A stretch of 64,000 nucleotides of DNA from Tatumella morbirosei (GCF_000757425.2 NZ_JPKR02000003.1:930001-994000), one strand, 5' to 3'. Shown: positions 10,371-22,822, numbered from the stretch's first letter. A program made the numbers and translations. The notes: generated by a model not told the origin, from the letters alone.

Positions 10371-11723
10371 ATGTTTATTGGTTTTGATTACGGTACCGCG
10401 AACTGTTCTGTAGCAACAGAACAGAAGGGCATTTTCCGCCAGTTATTGCTGGAAAAGGACTCGCCACTGCTCCCCTCAATGATCTCAGCACCACTGCGTA
10501 CTGTGCCCAGTGAATGGCTATACCGCTGCCACGAGGTCGGTTTTCCTACCCCGGAAAACACGGCATTGTTGCAATATGCATTACGTCTGAATCGTGAAGA
10601 AGATATTCGGGTCACTACCGATAGCGTCAGTTTCGGACTTCAGGCTCTGGAGAACTATATTGCTGACCCGGAAGACACCTGGTTTGTAAAATCTCCCAAG
10701 TCTTTTCTGGGTGCTTCTGGCCTTAAATCTCAGCAAATTGCGTTTTTTGAGGATCTGGTGTGTGCGATGATGCTGCACATTCGTCATCAGGCAGAGCAAC
10801 AGACGAATACCCCGATAACTCATACCGTGATTGGCCGTCCGGTCAATTTCCAGGGGACCGGCGGTGAGGAAGCGAACCACCAGGCTCAAAATATTCTGTT
10901 ACGTGCTGCACAGCGTGCCGGATTTCGCGAAGTTGAATTTCAATACGAACCCGTGGCCGCAGGGCTGGAGTTCGAAGCGACACTCAGCGAGGAAACCCGG
11001 GTACTGGTGGTCGATATCGGCGGAGGGACCACGGACTGCTCACTGCTGCTGATGGGACCGCAATGGCGTGATAAGGTCGACAGAGTGGACAGCCTGCTGG
11101 GTCACAGTGGTTGTCGGGTCGGCGGAAATGACCTGGATATTATGCTGGCATTTAAAACGCTGATGCCATTGCTGGGCCAGGGAGGCATCACTCTCAAAGG
11201 CACCGGTTTACCTACCCTGCCCTGGTGGAATGCGGTAGCCATAAATGACGTCAATGCCCAAAGCCAGTTTTATTCCACAGAGTGCGGCAAACTATTGCAA
11301 CAAATGGTCAAAGAGGCACAGCAAAGTGATTTGGTACGTCGGTTGTTTAATGTCTGGCGCCACAAGCAAAGCTATCAGTTGGTTCGCAGTGCCGAAGAGA
11401 GCAAAATTCGTCTGTCTGACAGTGAGCTGACCACCATACCCTTGCACTATATCGACCGGGGTCTGGAAACCACGCTAAACGTCGGGCAACTGAATGAAGC
11501 CATCAGCCAGCCACTTGACAAGATGATCCAGCAAATTACCGCCGTCATGGCCACCGCTGACTGCAAACCGGAAGTCATATATCTCACCGGAGGCAGTGCC
11601 CGCTCACCATTGCTGCGTGATGCGATTGCCAGAGTCTTACCCGACACACCTATCGCCAGCGGTGATGATTTTGGGTCCGTCACCCTCGGACTGGCCCGCT
11701 GGGCGGCAACACTGTTTCGCTAG
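10371..11723 (+). CDS. yegD: YegD, Hsp70-family ATPase-like protein
   Basis: This actin-fold ATPase of the Hsp70/DnaK superfamily has 450 residues, the same as E. coli YegD. It comprises only the nucleotide-binding domain and no obvious substrate-binding domain. Phosphate 1 motif FIGFDYGTANCSVA is at the N-terminus, phosphate 2 is VLVVDIGGGTTDCSLLLMG (about 215-235), and the adenosine motif is VIYLTGGSARSPLL near the end. The biological role of YegD is not established. Its ribosome-binding site lies within a strong hairpin, which may restrict translation. Confidence 0.92.
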   Translation: MFIGFDYGTANCSVATEQKGIFRQLLLEKDSPLLPSMISAPLRTVPSEWLYRCHEVGFPTPENTALLQYALRLNREEDIRVTTDSVSFGLQALENYIADPEDTWFVKSPKSFLGASGLKSQQIAFFEDLVCAMMLHIRHQAEQQTNTPITHTVIGRPVNFQGTGGEEANHQAQNILLRAAQRAGFREVEFQYEPVAAGLEFEATLSEETRVLVVDIGGGTTDCSLLLMGPQWRDKVDRVDSLLGHSGCRVGGNDLDIMLAFKTLMPLLGQGGITLKGTGLPTLPWWNAVAINDVNAQSQFYSTECGKLLQQMVKEAQQSDLVRRLFNVWRHKQSYQLVRSAEESKIRLSDSELTTIPLHYIDRGLETTLNVGQLNEAISQPLDKMIQQITAVMATADCKPEVIYLTGGSARSPLLRDAIARVLPDTPIASGDDFGSVTLGLARWAATLFR

Positions 11724-11730
11724 CCGTAGC

Positions 11731-11745
11731 GCCCCGTCAAGGGGC
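11731..11745 (+). terminator. Possible weak terminator after yegD
   Basis: A hairpin GCCCC-GTCAA-GGGGC starts 8 nt after the yegD stop. It is followed by only a mixed T-rich stretch, so termination efficiency is doubtful. Confidence 0.45.
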
Positions 11746-11807
11746 GTGATTTCTCCCTGTCTGACTGCCTGAACTACCGTTCAGAGCCTTCCAGTGCCGA
11801 TATCCAT

Positions 11808-11845
11808 ATTTCCTCCAATTTTCTGCCGGAACTTAGAGTTATACT
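11808..11845 (+). promoter_or_regulatory. Candidate mdtA promoter with weak BaeR-like site
   Basis: A good -10 hexamer TATACT is at 11840-11845, with no recognisable -35 at the correct distance, as expected of an activator-dependent promoter. Just upstream, around 11808-11826, is TTTCCTCCA followed by a T-rich run, a loose match to the BaeR box TTTTTCTCCATDATTGGC. In E. coli BaeR activates mdtA. The assignment here rests on position and partial similarity. Confidence 0.35.
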
Positions 11846-11901
11846 GTTGGGTCAGAGTGTGGAGAAAACTTCGGTTCAGATGCAGGAGAGCATAGCAGAA
11901 C

Positions 11902-13104
11902 ATGAAAGCAAAATTTCGGGTGTCCACGGTGGTGCTTTTAATACTGGTCGTCATTGTGCTGGTCTTAGCCACCATCCATTTCTGGCATGCCAAAAACACC
12001 ACTTCCTCTTCTGCCAGTCCGGCCCCGGGACTAAGTTCTGCCAGCCATGACCCGGCGGTTCCGGTACAAATTGCCACGGTTCGTCGGGAAACAGTCCCAC
12101 GATATATCACCGCCCTGGGCACGGTGACGGCCTCAGCCATGGTCACCGTTCGCAGCCGTGTGGACGGGCAACTCATGGCGTTACACTTCCGGGAAGGTGA
12201 TACCGTGACTGCAGGTCAGTTACTGGCTGAAATTGATCCGCGTCCCTTCAATGTTGCTCTGTTACAGGCTCAGGGGCAACTGGCCAAAGATCAGGCCACA
12301 CTGAACAATAGCCGCAATGATCTGCGTCGCTATCAGAAGCTTGCCACCACCAAACTGGTCTCTCAGCAGGATCTGGACAACCAGCAGGCACTGGTCCGTG
12401 AAAGTGAAGGTACGGTAAAGAGTGATCAGGCTGCCGTGGATAATGCCCAGCTCAATCTGACCTATAGCCGGATCACCGCGCCGATCTCTGGTCGTGTCGG
12501 GCTCAGGCAGGTGGATGCGGGTAACTACATCACTGCCGGGGATACCACCGGGATTGTGGTTATTACCCGGACGCACCCGATTGATGTGATTTTTACCGTT
12601 CCAGAGGCCGCTATTGAACAGATTGTCGGCGCGATGAAGCAAGGGCAACCACTGTTGGCGGAGGCCTGGGATCGCAGTGACAGCCATAAACTGGCAGAGG
12701 GTAGCTTACTTAGTCTGGATAATCAGATAGACAGTACTACGGGTACGCTGAAGATTAAGGCAAGATTTGCCAACCAGAATGACCGGCTGTTTCCTAATCA
12801 GTTCGTCAACCTCCATCTGCGGGTCAGTACCCTGGCCGATGCCCTTCTGATGCCGGTCTCTGCACTGCAGATGAATACCGAAGGCAATTTTGTCTGGATA
12901 GTCAGTCAGCAGAACACTGTCAGCAGAAAACAAGTGACGGTAGGTCTGCAACAGAACCAGCAGGTAGTCATTACCGCCGGGCTGAGTGCCGGAGACAGAG
13001 TGATCACCGACGGTATTGACAGACTAACCGAAGGCTCCGCGGTGAATATCGTCCAGGGCTCTGCGGCTGTAGCTGACAGTGATGCCGGAGGAACAGACCA
13101 ATGA
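11902..13104 (+). CDS. mdtA: Multidrug efflux periplasmic adaptor MdtA
   Basis: This is the membrane-fusion protein that links the MdtB/MdtC RND pump to an outer-membrane channel, TolC in E. coli. It has 400 residues. An N-terminal hydrophobic segment (about 8-28) anchors it, then come a lipoyl-type domain ([19 protein letters not shown]), a coiled-coil hairpin with many Q/L/N residues (about 118-170), the second lipoyl half ([13 protein letters not shown]) and the beta-barrel domains. AGGAG lies 13 nt before the ATG, a rather long spacing. It is the first gene of a six-gene operon in which each gene overlaps the next by 4 nt. Confidence 0.95.
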   Translation: MKAKFRVSTVVLLILVVIVLVLATIHFWHAKNTTSSSASPAPGLSSASHDPAVPVQIATVRRETVPRYITALGTVTASAMVTVRSRVDGQLMALHFREGDTVTAGQLLAEIDPRPFNVALLQAQGQLAKDQATLNNSRNDLRRYQKLATTKLVSQQDLDNQQALVRESEGTVKSDQAAVDNAQLNLTYSRITAPISGRVGLRQVDAGNYITAGDTTGIVVITRTHPIDVIFTVPEAAIEQIVGAMKQGQPLLAEAWDRSDSHKLAEGSLLSLDNQIDSTTGTLKIKARFANQNDRLFPNQFVNLHLRVSTLADALLMPVSALQMNTEGNFVWIVSQQNTVSRKQVTVGLQQNQQVVITAGLSAGDRVITDGIDRLTEGSAVNIVQGSAAVADSDAGGTDQ

Positions 13105-16100
13105 ACCTGCTGCCGGACAGCTCTTCCGGCGGACCTTCCCGCCAGTTTATCCTGAGGCCAGTCGCCACCACATTACTGATGGTGGCTATCGTACTGGCTG
13201 GGATTCTCGGCTACCGTTTTCTGCCGGTATCGGCATTACCTGAGGTGGACTACCCCACGATACAGGTCGTGACCCAATATCCCGGCGCCAGCCCGGAAGT
13301 CATGACATCCGCGGTGACGGCTCCACTTGAACGCCAGTTTGGACAAATGTCGGGTCTGAAACAGATGTCATCCGGCAGTTCCGGCGGAGCTTCGGTCGTC
13401 ACTCTGCAATTTCAGCTAACATTGCCGTTGGATATTGCCGAACAGGAGGTTCAGGCGGCTATTAATGCTGCGATGAGCTACCTGCCAGATGATTTACCGA
13501 ATCCCCCGGTCTATAACAAAGTCAATCCGGCTGACCCACCAATTATGACACTGGCGGTCACCACCTCCAGTCTGCCACTCACCCGGGTACAGGATTTAGT
13601 GGAAACCCGGATTTCGCAGAAAATATCCCAGGTCAGTGGAGTGGGACTGGTGACCCTCGCTGGCGGGCAACGGCCGTCGGTGCGGGTGGATCTCAATGCA
13701 CAGGCATTAGCCGCATTAGGGCTTACCAGTGAGGATGTTCGTACCGCTATCGATAATGGTAACGTTAACACCGCCAAGGGCAGTCTTGACGGGCCTGAAC
13801 GGGCCATTACTTTATCGGCTAATGATCAGCTACAAAGCGCCGAAGACTACCGTCAGCTAATCATCAGCTACCGGAATAATGCTCCGGTCAGGCTGGGAGA
13901 TGTAGCCACTGTCACTCAGGGCGCTGAGAACCAGTGGCTGGGGGCCTGGAGTAACGGACAGGCAGCCATTATCCTGAATGTTCTGCGTCAGCCTGGCGCG
14001 AACATCATTGACACGGCCGATAATATTCGTGCCCTGCTACCCACCCTGAAGAGTAACCTGCCGGCCTCAGTGAAACTGGAACTGATCAGTGACCGGACCA
14101 TGAACATCCGCGCCTCTGTCAGTGACACCCGGTTTGAATTACTGCTGGCGATTGCACTGGTGGTCATGATTATTTATCTGTTCCTGAGAAATATTCCGGC
14201 CACCATCATTCCCGCAGTGGCCGTACCGCTCTCGCTGATTGGCACCTTTGCAGCGATGTATCTGCTGGGATTCTCGGTGAATAATCTGACACTGATGGCC
14301 CTGACCATTGCCACCGGTTTTGTGGTGGATGATGCGATAGTCGTGATTGAAAATATCTCCCGCCATATCGAGAAAGGCGTTCCCCCGTTACAGGCCGCGC
14401 TTCGGGGGGCGGGTGAAATCGGTTTTACTATCATCTCGCTGACGATTTCCCTGATTGCCGTGCTAATCCCCTTGCTGTTTATGGGCGATGTGGTTGGCCG
14501 GTTATTCAGGGAGTTTGCTGTCACGCTGGCAGTTTCTATCCTGATTTCCGCCGTGGTCTCGCTGACCCTGACTCCGATGATGTGCGCACGCATGCTAAAA
14601 AATGGCACGCTGCATCAGCAAAACCGTTTTTCACTGGCCTGCGAACGGATATTTGAGCGAGTGATTGACGGTTATGGTCGTTTACTCAGTCGGGTGCTGA
14701 ATCACCCGTGGCTAACCTTAAGCGTCGCTATCGGCACGCTGGTACTGACCATTGTACTCTGGGTACTGATTCCGAAAGGATTTTTCCCACAACAGGATAA
14801 CGGGCTGATTCTGGCCAGCGTTCAGGGCCCGCAAAATGTCTCGTGGACCAGCATGACCCGACGCACCCGTGAAGTGACGGATATCCTGCAGAAAGATCCG
14901 GATGTGGCCAACGTCAGCGCCTTTGTCGGCATCGACGGGACTAACCCGTCACTGAATAACGCGCGATTACAGATTACCCTGAAACCGCTCTCAGAACGGA
15001 ATGATCGCATTCCGCAAATTGAACAACGGTTACAACAATCAGTCAGTGGTCTGCCGGGTATCAGTTTATGGATGCAAGCAGTACAGGATCTGACTATCGA
15101 TACCGAAGCCAGTCGCACGCCTTATCAGTTTACCCTGCAGTCCCCTTCTCAGGAGTCTCTGGCAGAGTGGATACCTAAACTTTTGGGCAAACTACGACAG
15201 GCCCCACAACTGCGTGAAGTCAGCAGCAACTGGCAGGATCAGGGGAATGAGGCCTTTATCCGCGTTGACCGCGATACCGCCAGCAGGCTGGGGATTACCA
15301 TGGCGGATATTGATAATGCCCTGTATGACGCTTTTGGCCAGAGACTGATTTCCACTATTTATACCCAGTCCAGCCAGTACCGCGTGGTGCTGTCACAGCA
15401 GACGGCGATGGATCCGGGATTACAGGCACTCAACAATATCCGCCTGACCAACAGCGATGGTGGCACGATCCCGCTAACCTCTATCGCCCGGGTAGAACAG
15501 CGCCGTGCTTTGCTGGCAATTAACCATCTCGATCAATTTCCTGCAGCGACAATATCCTTTGACGTCGCCGATGGCTATTCTCTCGGAGAAGCGGTGAATG
15601 CTATCACCCAGATCGAAAACCAACTGAATTTACCCTCAGATATGCTGACCCACTTTCAGGGGAGTACCCTGGCCTTTCAGGCTGCGCTTTCGGGTACCGT
15701 CTGGCTGGTTATCGCCTCCATTGTGGCGATGTACATTGTGTTGGGTATTCTTTATGAAAGTTTTATTCATCCGGTCACTATTCTCTCAACCTTGCCTACC
15801 GCCGGTGTCGGCGCATTACTGGCTCTGCTGGTTTCCGGCCATGAACTGGATATCATCGCGATTATTGGCATTATCCTGCTGATTGGTATCGTCAAGAAAA
15901 ATGCCATCATGATGATTGATTTCGCCCTTTCCGCAGAACGTGAACAGGGAGTCACTCCACAGGAAGCCATTTATCAGGCCTGCCTGTTGCGTTTCAGGCC
16001 GATACTGATGACCACCATGGCTGCCCTGCTGGGTGCGCTGCCTTTAATGCTAAGCTTTGGTGTGGGGGCTGAGTTACGTCGGCCGCTGGGCGTTGCCATG

Positions 16101-16232
16101 GCCGGGGGGCTGGTCGTCAGCCAGGTTCTTACCCTGTTTACCACTCCCGTCATCTATCTGCTGTTTGACAGGCTGAGTCGTCGGCTGAAACCCCACGAAA
16201 CTCATCCGTCGTCGCCGGAGTCGTTGCCGTGA
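13101..16232 (+). CDS. mdtB: Multidrug efflux RND transporter MdtB
   Basis: This inner-membrane proton-driven RND pump subunit works as a heteromultimer with MdtC, and in E. coli exports bile salts, novobiocin and related compounds. It has 1043 residues and the RND layout of two repeats, each with one membrane helix, a large periplasmic loop and five to six helices. The TM4 motif [13 protein letters not shown] carries the paired aspartates needed for proton transfer. The C-terminal half has the conserved [19 protein letters not shown] and [14 protein letters not shown] stretches. It starts inside mdtA (ATGA overlap) and ends inside mdtC (GTGA overlap). Confidence 0.95.
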   Translation: MNLLPDSSSGGPSRQFILRPVATTLLMVAIVLAGILGYRFLPVSALPEVDYPTIQVVTQYPGASPEVMTSAVTAPLERQFGQMSGLKQMSSGSSGGASVVTLQFQLTLPLDIAEQEVQAAINAAMSYLPDDLPNPPVYNKVNPADPPIMTLAVTTSSLPLTRVQDLVETRISQKISQVSGVGLVTLAGGQRPSVRVDLNAQALAALGLTSEDVRTAIDNGNVNTAKGSLDGPERAITLSANDQLQSAEDYRQLIISYRNNAPVRLGDVATVTQGAENQWLGAWSNGQAAIILNVLRQPGANIIDTADNIRALLPTLKSNLPASVKLELISDRTMNIRASVSDTRFELLLAIALVVMIIYLFLRNIPATIIPAVAVPLSLIGTFAAMYLLGFSVNNLTLMALTIATGFVVDDAIVVIENISRHIEKGVPPLQAALRGAGEIGFTIISLTISLIAVLIPLLFMGDVVGRLFREFAVTLAVSILISAVVSLTLTPMMCARMLKNGTLHQQNRFSLACERIFERVIDGYGRLLSRVLNHPWLTLSVAIGTLVLTIVLWVLIPKGFFPQQDNGLILASVQGPQNVSWTSMTRRTREVTDILQKDPDVANVSAFVGIDGTNPSLNNARLQITLKPLSERNDRIPQIEQRLQQSVSGLPGISLWMQAVQDLTIDTEASRTPYQFTLQSPSQESLAEWIPKLLGKLRQAPQLREVSSNWQDQGNEAFIRVDRDTASRLGITMADIDNALYDAFGQRLISTIYTQSSQYRVVLSQQTAMDPGLQALNNIRLTNSDGGTIPLTSIARVEQRRALLAINHLDQFPAATISFDVADGYSLGEAVNAITQIENQLNLPSDMLTHFQGSTLAFQAALSGTVWLVIASIVAMYIVLGILYESFIHPVTILSTLPTAGVGALLALLVSGHELDIIAIIGIILLIGIVKKNAIMMIDFALSAEREQGVTPQEAIYQACLLRFRPILMTTMAALLGALPLMLSFGVGAELRRPLGVAMAGGLVVSQVLTLFTTPVIYLLFDRLSRRLKPHETHPSSPESLP

Positions 16233-19200
16233 GGTTTCTGGCATTATTCATCTATCGCCCCGTCGCTACCCTGCTGGTGGCGGCTGCCATACTGCTGGCC
16301 GGTATTCTGGGTTTCCGCTTATTACCGGTGGCCGCGCTGCCACAGGTCGATTTTCCGGCGATAGTCATCTCTGCCAGTATGCCCGGAGCTTCAGCCGAAA
16401 CCATGGCTGCGTCCATTGCCACTCCGCTGGAACGTTCGCTCGGCAGGATTGCCGGTATCAGTGAGATGACATCGTACAGTTCACTGAGTAATACCCGCAT
16501 CATTCTGATATTTGATCTGGACCGTGACATCAATGGTGCTGCCCGCGATGTTCAGGCGGCCCTGAATGCCGCACAAAGTCTGCTCCCGACGGGCATGCCT
16601 TCACGTCCGACTTACCGTAAAGCGAATCCTTCAGATGCTCCGGTGATGATTCTGACACTGACCTCAGAGACTTACTCACGGGGTCAGTTGTATGACTACG
16701 CCACCACCCGGCTGGCACAGTCGATATCTCAGATTGAGGGGGTGGGTGATGTCACCATTGGCGGAGGATCGCTGCCGGCCGTACGGGTCGATGTTGATCC
16801 GCAGCAACTGTTTAATCAGGGGGTGTCACTCGACCAGGTACGTACCGCCATCAGTAATGCTAATCAGAGACGGCCTCTGGGGGCCATTGATGAAGGAGAT
16901 CAACGCTGGCAACTAGCCACCAATGATGCTCTGAATAATGCTGCCCACTACCGGCCCCTGATTATTCATCAAAAAGACGGTGGCGTTGTCAGGCTGAGTG
17001 ATGTTGCCACCATTACTGATGATGTTCAGGATAGCCGGAATGCCGGACTCAGTAATGGTAAACCGGCCATCCTTATGATGGTCCGGAAAACCGCTGATGC
17101 TAATGTGATTTCGACCGTCGACCGGATACGTGAGCGACTCCCTGAACTCAGGAAGGAGATCCCGGCAGCCATACAGCTAAGCATCGCTCAGGACAGGTCC
17201 CCGACGATCCGGGCTTCTCTCAGTGAAGTCGAACAGTCTCTGCTCATTGCTGTGGCCCTGGTGATTCTGGTGGTGTTCTTTTTCCTGGGATCGGCCAGGG
17301 CCACCCTGATCCCGGCGGTAGTCGTTCCGGTATCGCTGGTAGGGAGCTTTGCCGCTATGTATCTGTGTGGCTTTAGTCTGAACAATCTGTCGTTGATGGC
17401 CCTGACGATAGCCACCGGATTTGTGGTCGATGATGCTATTGTGGTACTCGAAAATATTTCGCGACATGTCGAAGCCGGTATGAAGCCATTTAAAGCCGCA
17501 GTGACCGGTATGCGGGAAGTTGGGTTCACCGTGATTGCGATGAGTCTGTCACTGGTCGCGGTTTTTTTACCTCTGATGATGCTCGGTGGTCTGATCGGCC
17601 GTTTCTTTTCTGAATTCGCGATGACTCTGTCGGTCGCCATTATTATTTCATTATTTATCTCTCTGACACTGACACCAATGATGTGCGCCAGGTTATTACG
17701 GGTGACAGGCCACCAGGCACCGGCAAGGCGGAGTATATTTCGTCGGGCCACAGACCTTTTGCAGGCAGGATATGCCCGCTCGCTACACCGCGTTTTGCAC
17801 TACCCGAAACTGACACTGTGCGTGTTGCTGGCCACTCTGGCGCTCAATATTCTGCTGTTTATCACTATCCCTAAAACCTTTCTGCCGGAACAGGATACCG
17901 GACGGATTTCCGGCAGTATCTCCGCGGATCAGAGTATTTCATTTCAGGCAATGCGCGGTAAGCTGGAAGATTTTATGCGGATTGTCAGCGCCGATCCGGC
18001 GGTCGATAATGTGACCGGCTTTACCGGAGGAATGCGGACTAACAGTGGTTCAATGTATATCTCGCTTAAGCCGCTGTCTGAACGGGATGTCAGCGCCAGA
18101 CAAGTCATCGACCGGTTACGTAAGGCACTGTCGAAAGAACCCGGCGCCCGGCTTTATTTAAGCCCGGTTCAGGATATCCGTACCGGTGGACGGGAATCCA
18201 ATGCCAGCTATCAATTCAGCCTGCTTTCCGATGATCTGCAGGCACTGCGCCAGTGGTCACCGGTTATCCTGAAAGCATTTCGCCAGTTACCGCAACTTAC
18301 CGATGTCAGTTCTGATCAGGAAGACAATGGGGGTGAACTGCAACTGGTCTATGACCGGGCTGAGATGGCAAAACTGGGGATCAGTGTAGCTCAGGCCAAT
18401 GCCCTGCTGAATGATGCGTTCGGCCAGCGGCAAATATCGACTATCTACCGGCCACTGAATCAGTATCGGGTCGTGATGGAAGTTGATCCCCGATATACCC
18501 GTGATGCCACGGCACTGTCACAAATGTACCTGATCAATAATGAAGGCAAATCGATTCCTCTGTCACAAATAGCCCACTGGGAAGCCGCTAACACCCCGAT
18601 ATCAGTTAACCACCAGGGTTTGTCGGCAGCCGCGACCCTCTCCTTTAATCTGGCGGACGGAATCGCCTTGTCACAGGCTTCTTCGGCGATTGAAACCACC
18701 ATGGTCCGTCTGGGTGTGCCTGCCAGTGTCCGTGGTGAATTTGCCGGAGATGCTAAACTGTTCCGTCAGTCACAGTCGAGCCAGTTGTGGCTGATTGTCG
18801 GGGCCATTGCGGCGGTCTATATTGTATTAGGAATGCTGTATGAGAGTTATATCCATCCGGTGACGATTCTCTCGACCCTGCCCCCCGCCGGTGTCGGTGC
18901 TTTGGTGGCATTACGGATTTTCGATACCCCTTTTAGCCTGATAGCTATGCTGGGGATTCTGCTGCTGATTGGTATTGTAAAAAAGAACGCCATCATGTTG
19001 GTAGATTTCGCGCTGGTGGCGGAGCGGGAAGCCAGGCTGACACCACGTGAAGCTATATATCAGGCCTGTCTGCTCAGGTTCCGTCCTATCCTGATGACCA
19101 CTCTGGCCGCACTATTCGGTGCATTACCGCTGGTAATGAGTTACGGGGATGGCGCCGAACTGCGGCAACCATTGGGCATTTCGATTGCCGGAGGCCTTAT

Positions 19201-19300
19201 CATCAGCCAGTTACTCACCCTGTATACCACCCCGGTCGTGTTCCTGATGATGGATAAACTCAGGAAACGTAAATCCGGGCCACAGGACCTTGTTTTATGA
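16229..19300 (+). CDS. mdtC: Multidrug efflux RND transporter MdtC
   Basis: This is the second RND subunit of the MdtABC pump, 1023 residues. It resembles MdtB throughout, consistent with an ancient tandem duplication of the two genes. It has the proton-relay motif [13 protein letters not shown] in TM4 and [18 protein letters not shown] in the second half. In E. coli the MdtB2C arrangement is functional and MdtC is thought to form the drug-binding path. The start is GTG at 16229, within the GTGA overlap with the mdtB stop, so translation is coupled. The stop overlaps mdtD by 4 nt. Confidence 0.95.
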   Translation: MRFLALFIYRPVATLLVAAAILLAGILGFRLLPVAALPQVDFPAIVISASMPGASAETMAASIATPLERSLGRIAGISEMTSYSSLSNTRIILIFDLDRDINGAARDVQAALNAAQSLLPTGMPSRPTYRKANPSDAPVMILTLTSETYSRGQLYDYATTRLAQSISQIEGVGDVTIGGGSLPAVRVDVDPQQLFNQGVSLDQVRTAISNANQRRPLGAIDEGDQRWQLATNDALNNAAHYRPLIIHQKDGGVVRLSDVATITDDVQDSRNAGLSNGKPAILMMVRKTADANVISTVDRIRERLPELRKEIPAAIQLSIAQDRSPTIRASLSEVEQSLLIAVALVILVVFFFLGSARATLIPAVVVPVSLVGSFAAMYLCGFSLNNLSLMALTIATGFVVDDAIVVLENISRHVEAGMKPFKAAVTGMREVGFTVIAMSLSLVAVFLPLMMLGGLIGRFFSEFAMTLSVAIIISLFISLTLTPMMCARLLRVTGHQAPARRSIFRRATDLLQAGYARSLHRVLHYPKLTLCVLLATLALNILLFITIPKTFLPEQDTGRISGSISADQSISFQAMRGKLEDFMRIVSADPAVDNVTGFTGGMRTNSGSMYISLKPLSERDVSARQVIDRLRKALSKEPGARLYLSPVQDIRTGGRESNASYQFSLLSDDLQALRQWSPVILKAFRQLPQLTDVSSDQEDNGGELQLVYDRAEMAKLGISVAQANALLNDAFGQRQISTIYRPLNQYRVVMEVDPRYTRDATALSQMYLINNEGKSIPLSQIAHWEAANTPISVNHQGLSAAATLSFNLADGIALSQASSAIETTMVRLGVPASVRGEFAGDAKLFRQSQSSQLWLIVGAIAAVYIVLGMLYESYIHPVTILSTLPPAGVGALVALRIFDTPFSLIAMLGILLLIGIVKKNAIMLVDFALVAEREARLTPREAIYQACLLRFRPILMTTLAALFGALPLVMSYGDGAELRQPLGISIAGGLIISQLLTLYTTPVVFLMMDKLRKRKSGPQDLVL

Positions 19301-20721
19301 CCAATGAAAACAACGCACCTCTAGCGACTTCGGTTCGCTGGCAATTGTGGATAGTCGCTTTCGGCTTTTTTATGCAGTCGCTGGATACCACGATTGTGAA
19401 CACTGCCCTGCCCTCTATGGCCAAAGCGTTGAATAACAGCCCGCTGAATATGCATATGGTCGTTGTCTCGTATGTATTGACCGTTGCCGTAATGCTGCCG
19501 CTTAGTGGCTGGCTGGCAGACCGCTTCGGGGTAAGAAATGTCTTTTGTAGCGCCATTGTGCTGTTCACTCTCGGTTCCTTGTGTTGTGCAATTTCAGGCA
19601 ATCTTGAACAACTGATTTTATCGCGGGTGCTGCAGGGTATTGGCGGTGCCATGATGGTGCCCGTGGGACGCCTGACCGTGATGAAAATTGTGCCACGTTC
19701 CGAATATATGGCGGCAATGGCTTTCGTTACCCTGCCCGGACAACTCGGCCCGATGGCTGGCCCTACCGTTGGCGGACTGCTGGTTGAATACGCCAGCTGG
19801 CACTGGATCTTTCTGATCAACCTGCCGGTGGGCATTGTGGGTACCATTGCTACCCTGAAATTGCTGCCCAATTACAGTCTGCCGGGCCGTCGTTTTGATT
19901 TCCCGGGATTTCTGATGCTAGCTATTGCCATGGCTGCGCTTACCCTGGCGCTGGAAAGCCGTCAGTGGGCATCCAGCCATACCTTGTTGCTGGCCGTGCT
20001 ACTCAGCAGCGGTATGGGTTGTCTGGCTCTGTATCCCCTATATGCCAGGCGGCGTGAAAACGCCCTGTTTAACCTGGCCTTATTTAAGAATCACGTGTTT
20101 CGTATCGGGCTGATTGGCAGTATGGTTGCCAGGACCGGCAGTGGAATGTTGCCCTTTACCATGCCACTGTTTTTACAGCTGGCGCTGGGTTTTAGTCCAT
20201 TTCATGCAGGACTGATGATGCTGCCAATGGTTGCCGGCAGTATGCTTATCAAACGGGTCGTAGTCAGACTGGTGAATCAGACAGGCTACCGGATGGCGCT
20301 GATCAGTTCGACCCTGTTACTTGGCCTGATTGTTCTGACGCTGCCAGTGCTGATGAAATTCGATCTGATCTATGCTCTTCCTCTGGTCCTGTTTATTCTT
20401 GGCGGAGTCAATTCTGTCCGCTTCACGACCATGAATACCCTGACACTGAAAGAGTTGCCGGACACTCTGGCCTCTTCCGGTAACAGCCTGTTGTCGATGG
20501 TGATGCAATTAGCGATGAGTACCGGGGTTACTTTGGCCGGGCTCGCTATGGGGGCATTTAGCCATCAACAGTTAATGGATACCGAAACACTCAGCCACAC
20601 CTTTAGCTATCTCTGGCTGGCTATCGGTATTTTCCTCTGGCTGCCGATCGGCGTGTTTTGGTTTATCCCGGAGGATCTCAGCCGCAATAGTCTGTTAAAG
20701 AAAACAGGTCATCGCCGATGA
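19297..20721 (+). CDS. mdtD: MFS transporter MdtD
   Basis: This major-facilitator transporter of the DHA2 type has 474 residues with about 13-14 hydrophobic segments. The N-terminal domain shows [15 protein letters not shown] (motif D1-like), [13 protein letters not shown] (motif A, loop 2-3) and [18 protein letters not shown] (motif B/C region). It is encoded within the mdtABC-baeSR operon, but in E. coli it is not needed for MdtABC-mediated resistance, and an iron-citrate export role has been proposed for it. It begins in the mdtC stop codon and ends in the baeS start. Confidence 0.93.
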   Translation: MTNENNAPLATSVRWQLWIVAFGFFMQSLDTTIVNTALPSMAKALNNSPLNMHMVVVSYVLTVAVMLPLSGWLADRFGVRNVFCSAIVLFTLGSLCCAISGNLEQLILSRVLQGIGGAMMVPVGRLTVMKIVPRSEYMAAMAFVTLPGQLGPMAGPTVGGLLVEYASWHWIFLINLPVGIVGTIATLKLLPNYSLPGRRFDFPGFLMLAIAMAALTLALESRQWASSHTLLLAVLLSSGMGCLALYPLYARRRENALFNLALFKNHVFRIGLIGSMVARTGSGMLPFTMPLFLQLALGFSPFHAGLMMLPMVAGSMLIKRVVVRLVNQTGYRMALISSTLLLGLIVLTLPVLMKFDLIYALPLVLFILGGVNSVRFTTMNTLTLKELPDTLASSGNSLLSMVMQLAMSTGVTLAGLAMGAFSHQQLMDTETLSHTFSYLWLAIGIFLWLPIGVFWFIPEDLSRNSLLKKTGHRR

Positions 20722-22112
20722 AAAGCCGCTGGACCTTTAATATCGGCAGCAAACTGTTTGTGACTATCTTTGGCACCTGTCTGCTGGTGCTGGTCACCAT
20801 GCACTGGGCTGTCAGAATCAGTTTCGAACACGGGTTTGTTGACTATATTCGCGAGAGTAATGAACAGCGGCTGAACCTGCTCAGTGATGCGCTGGCCGAG
20901 CAGTATCAGCAACACGGTGACTGGACCTTCCTGAGAAACAATAACCGGATAATCTACTCCCTGTTACGTTCACTGGAACAAAATCAGCAACAAGCTAACT
21001 ATCCACGCCCCGGCTGGCGAACACCGTTCTGGATAGTCGATCTCCGCTACCGGGTTCTGATAGGCCCCCGGGAGAGCCTGCCGTACGAACGCGTCGAACA
21101 TCCGATTGTCACCACCGATGGCAAAACTGTTGGCTGGGTGTTAGGTTCTCCCCCGGAACAGCTGACCCGCAGTACAGATATCAATTTTGATCATCAGCAG
21201 AAAAGGGCCAGTTGGATCATCGTCGGACTGACCACCCTGCTGGCTGCCATTGTGACCTGGTTTCTGGCGCGTGGTTTACTGGCACCCGTGAAACGACTGG
21301 TGAATGGCACGCATCAGTTGGCTGCCGGAAAACTGACCACTCGGGTGGAAGTGACCAGCCAGGACGAACTTGGCCAGCTAGCCCGGGATTTTAACCAACT
21401 GGCAGAGTCGCTGGAAAAAACGGAAACCAATCGCCGGGCATTTATGGCCGATATTTCCCATGAATTGCGTACCCCTTTGGCCATACTGCAAGGCGAGCTG
21501 GAAGCAATACAGGACGGGGTCAGACGTGTTACCCCCGAAGCTCTGCAGTCGTTGCAAAGTGAAGTGATGATCCTGAAAAAAATGGTCGATGATCTGCATC
21601 AACTGGCGCTGTCAGATTCAGGAGCATTGCGTTATCAGATGATGAACTGCGACTTAAGTGAACTGCTCAGCCAGGTGACCACCGCATTTCAGCAACGTTT
21701 CGTGGCCGCAGGGATCGCGCTGAGCTGCTACTGTCCGCCGCAGGCACCGTTTTATGGCGATATTAACCGGCTTAACCAGTTATGCCATAATCTGATGGAA
21801 AATAGTCTGCGCTATACCCATGCTCCGGGTGAGCTGAGGGTGACCCTGGCAGCACAAGCGAATGGCTGGTGCCTGGAATTCTCTGACAGCGCCCCCGGGC
21901 TTACCCGCGAGCAACAGCAGCATATCTTTGACAGATTTTACCGTGCCGAAAACTCCCGCAACCGTGCCAGTGGTGGCTCCGGGCTGGGTCTGGCCATTTG
22001 CCGTGCTATTGCCGATGCTCATCATGGCGAAATTAGCTGTCAGCACTCCCCCGCCGGAGGTGTTACTATCAAGGTGAAACTTCCTTTCACTACGGACAGG
22101 CCGGACTCATGA
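20718..22112 (+). CDS. baeS: Envelope-stress sensor histidine kinase BaeS
   Basis: BaeS senses envelope damage and toxic compounds such as indole, flavonoids or metals, and phosphorylates BaeR. It has 464 residues: TM1 at about 12-33, a periplasmic sensor domain, TM2 at about 166-184, a HAMP domain ([20 protein letters not shown] onward), a dimerisation domain with the phospho-accepting His248 in [12 protein letters not shown], and the ATPase domain with N box ([18 protein letters not shown]), [10 protein letters not shown] and GGSGLGLAI. It overlaps mdtD and baeR by 4 nt each, so sensor, regulator and pump share one transcript. Confidence 0.95.
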   Translation: MKSRWTFNIGSKLFVTIFGTCLLVLVTMHWAVRISFEHGFVDYIRESNEQRLNLLSDALAEQYQQHGDWTFLRNNNRIIYSLLRSLEQNQQQANYPRPGWRTPFWIVDLRYRVLIGPRESLPYERVEHPIVTTDGKTVGWVLGSPPEQLTRSTDINFDHQQKRASWIIVGLTTLLAAIVTWFLARGLLAPVKRLVNGTHQLAAGKLTTRVEVTSQDELGQLARDFNQLAESLEKTETNRRAFMADISHELRTPLAILQGELEAIQDGVRRVTPEALQSLQSEVMILKKMVDDLHQLALSDSGALRYQMMNCDLSELLSQVTTAFQQRFVAAGIALSCYCPPQAPFYGDINRLNQLCHNLMENSLRYTHAPGELRVTLAAQANGWCLEFSDSAPGLTREQQQHIFDRFYRAENSRNRASGGSGLGLAICRAIADAHHGEISCQHSPAGGVTIKVKLPFTTDRPDS

Positions 22113-22822
22113 CCGAAGAAAAACTTTCAGCCAGGATTATGGTAGTAGAAGATGAGCCAAAACTGGCACAACTGCTGGTAGATTATCTGGAAGCCGCCGG
22201 CTATCAGGTGAGAGTAGTTTCTCGGGGTGACGAGGTTATTCCTCAAGTCAGGGAATTACCGCCAGACCTGATGATCCTCGATTTAATGTTGCCCGGTAAA
22301 GACGGTCTGAGTATTTGCCGCGAACTACGTCAGTTTTCCGATTTGCCTGTGATTATGCTGACCGCCCGCAGTGAAGAAATCGATCGCCTGCTTGGGCTGG
22401 AAATAGGTGCCGATGACTACGTCTGTAAACCCTTTAGTCCGCGCGAGGTGGTCGCCCGTGTAAAAATTATCCTTCGTCGCTGTCTGGTACGGCGGGATGA
22501 GGCACAGACTGAAGATATTCCGGGGCTGGACATTGATACCGGGCGTTTTCAGGTGAGCTGGGATAACCAGCCGCTGGAACTGACCCCGGCAGAATTCAGG
22601 TTGCTGAAAACGTTGTCCCAGGAGCCCGGGAAAGTGTTTACCCGGGAACAATTGCTCAATCTATTGTATGACGATTATCGGGTGGTGACCGACAGAACTA
22701 TCGACAGCCACATTAAAAACCTGCGCCGTAAACTGGAAAATATGGACAGTGAACAAACCTTTATTCGCGCGGTTTATGGGATTGGATATCGCTGGGATAC
22801 TCATAAAAGCCGGCTGCACTGA
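22109..22822 (+). CDS. baeR: Response regulator BaeR
   Basis: This OmpR/PhoB-family transcription factor is phosphorylated by BaeS. In E. coli it activates mdtABCD-baeSR, acrD and spy. It has 237 residues. The receiver domain has the acidic pocket (VVEDEP), the phospho-accepting Asp58 in [13 protein letters not shown], the conserved Thr in MLTARSEE and Lys in VCKPFSPRE. The C-terminal winged helix shows [12 protein letters not shown] and the recognition region [15 protein letters not shown]. It is the last gene of the operon. The next gene, yegQ, begins 139 bp later, after a T-rich stretch that may include a terminator near 22864-22907. Confidence 0.95.
   Translation: MTEEKLSARIMVVEDEPKLAQLLVDYLEAAGYQVRVVSRGDEVIPQVRELPPDLMILDLMLPGKDGLSICRELRQFSDLPVIMLTARSEEIDRLLGLEIGADDYVCKPFSPREVVARVKIILRRCLVRRDEAQTEDIPGLDIDTGRFQVSWDNQPLELTPAEFRLLKTLSQEPGKVFTREQLLNLLYDDYRVVTDRTIDSHIKNLRRKLENMDSEQTFIRAVYGIGYRWDTHKSRLH

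Noticed and set aside
14174-14608. 144-codon open frame opposite mdtB
   Set aside because: It is antisense to a conserved membrane region of mdtB, has no ribosome-binding site, and a similar frame recurs opposite the homologous part of mdtC (17188-17751), as expected of a shadow of shared sequence.
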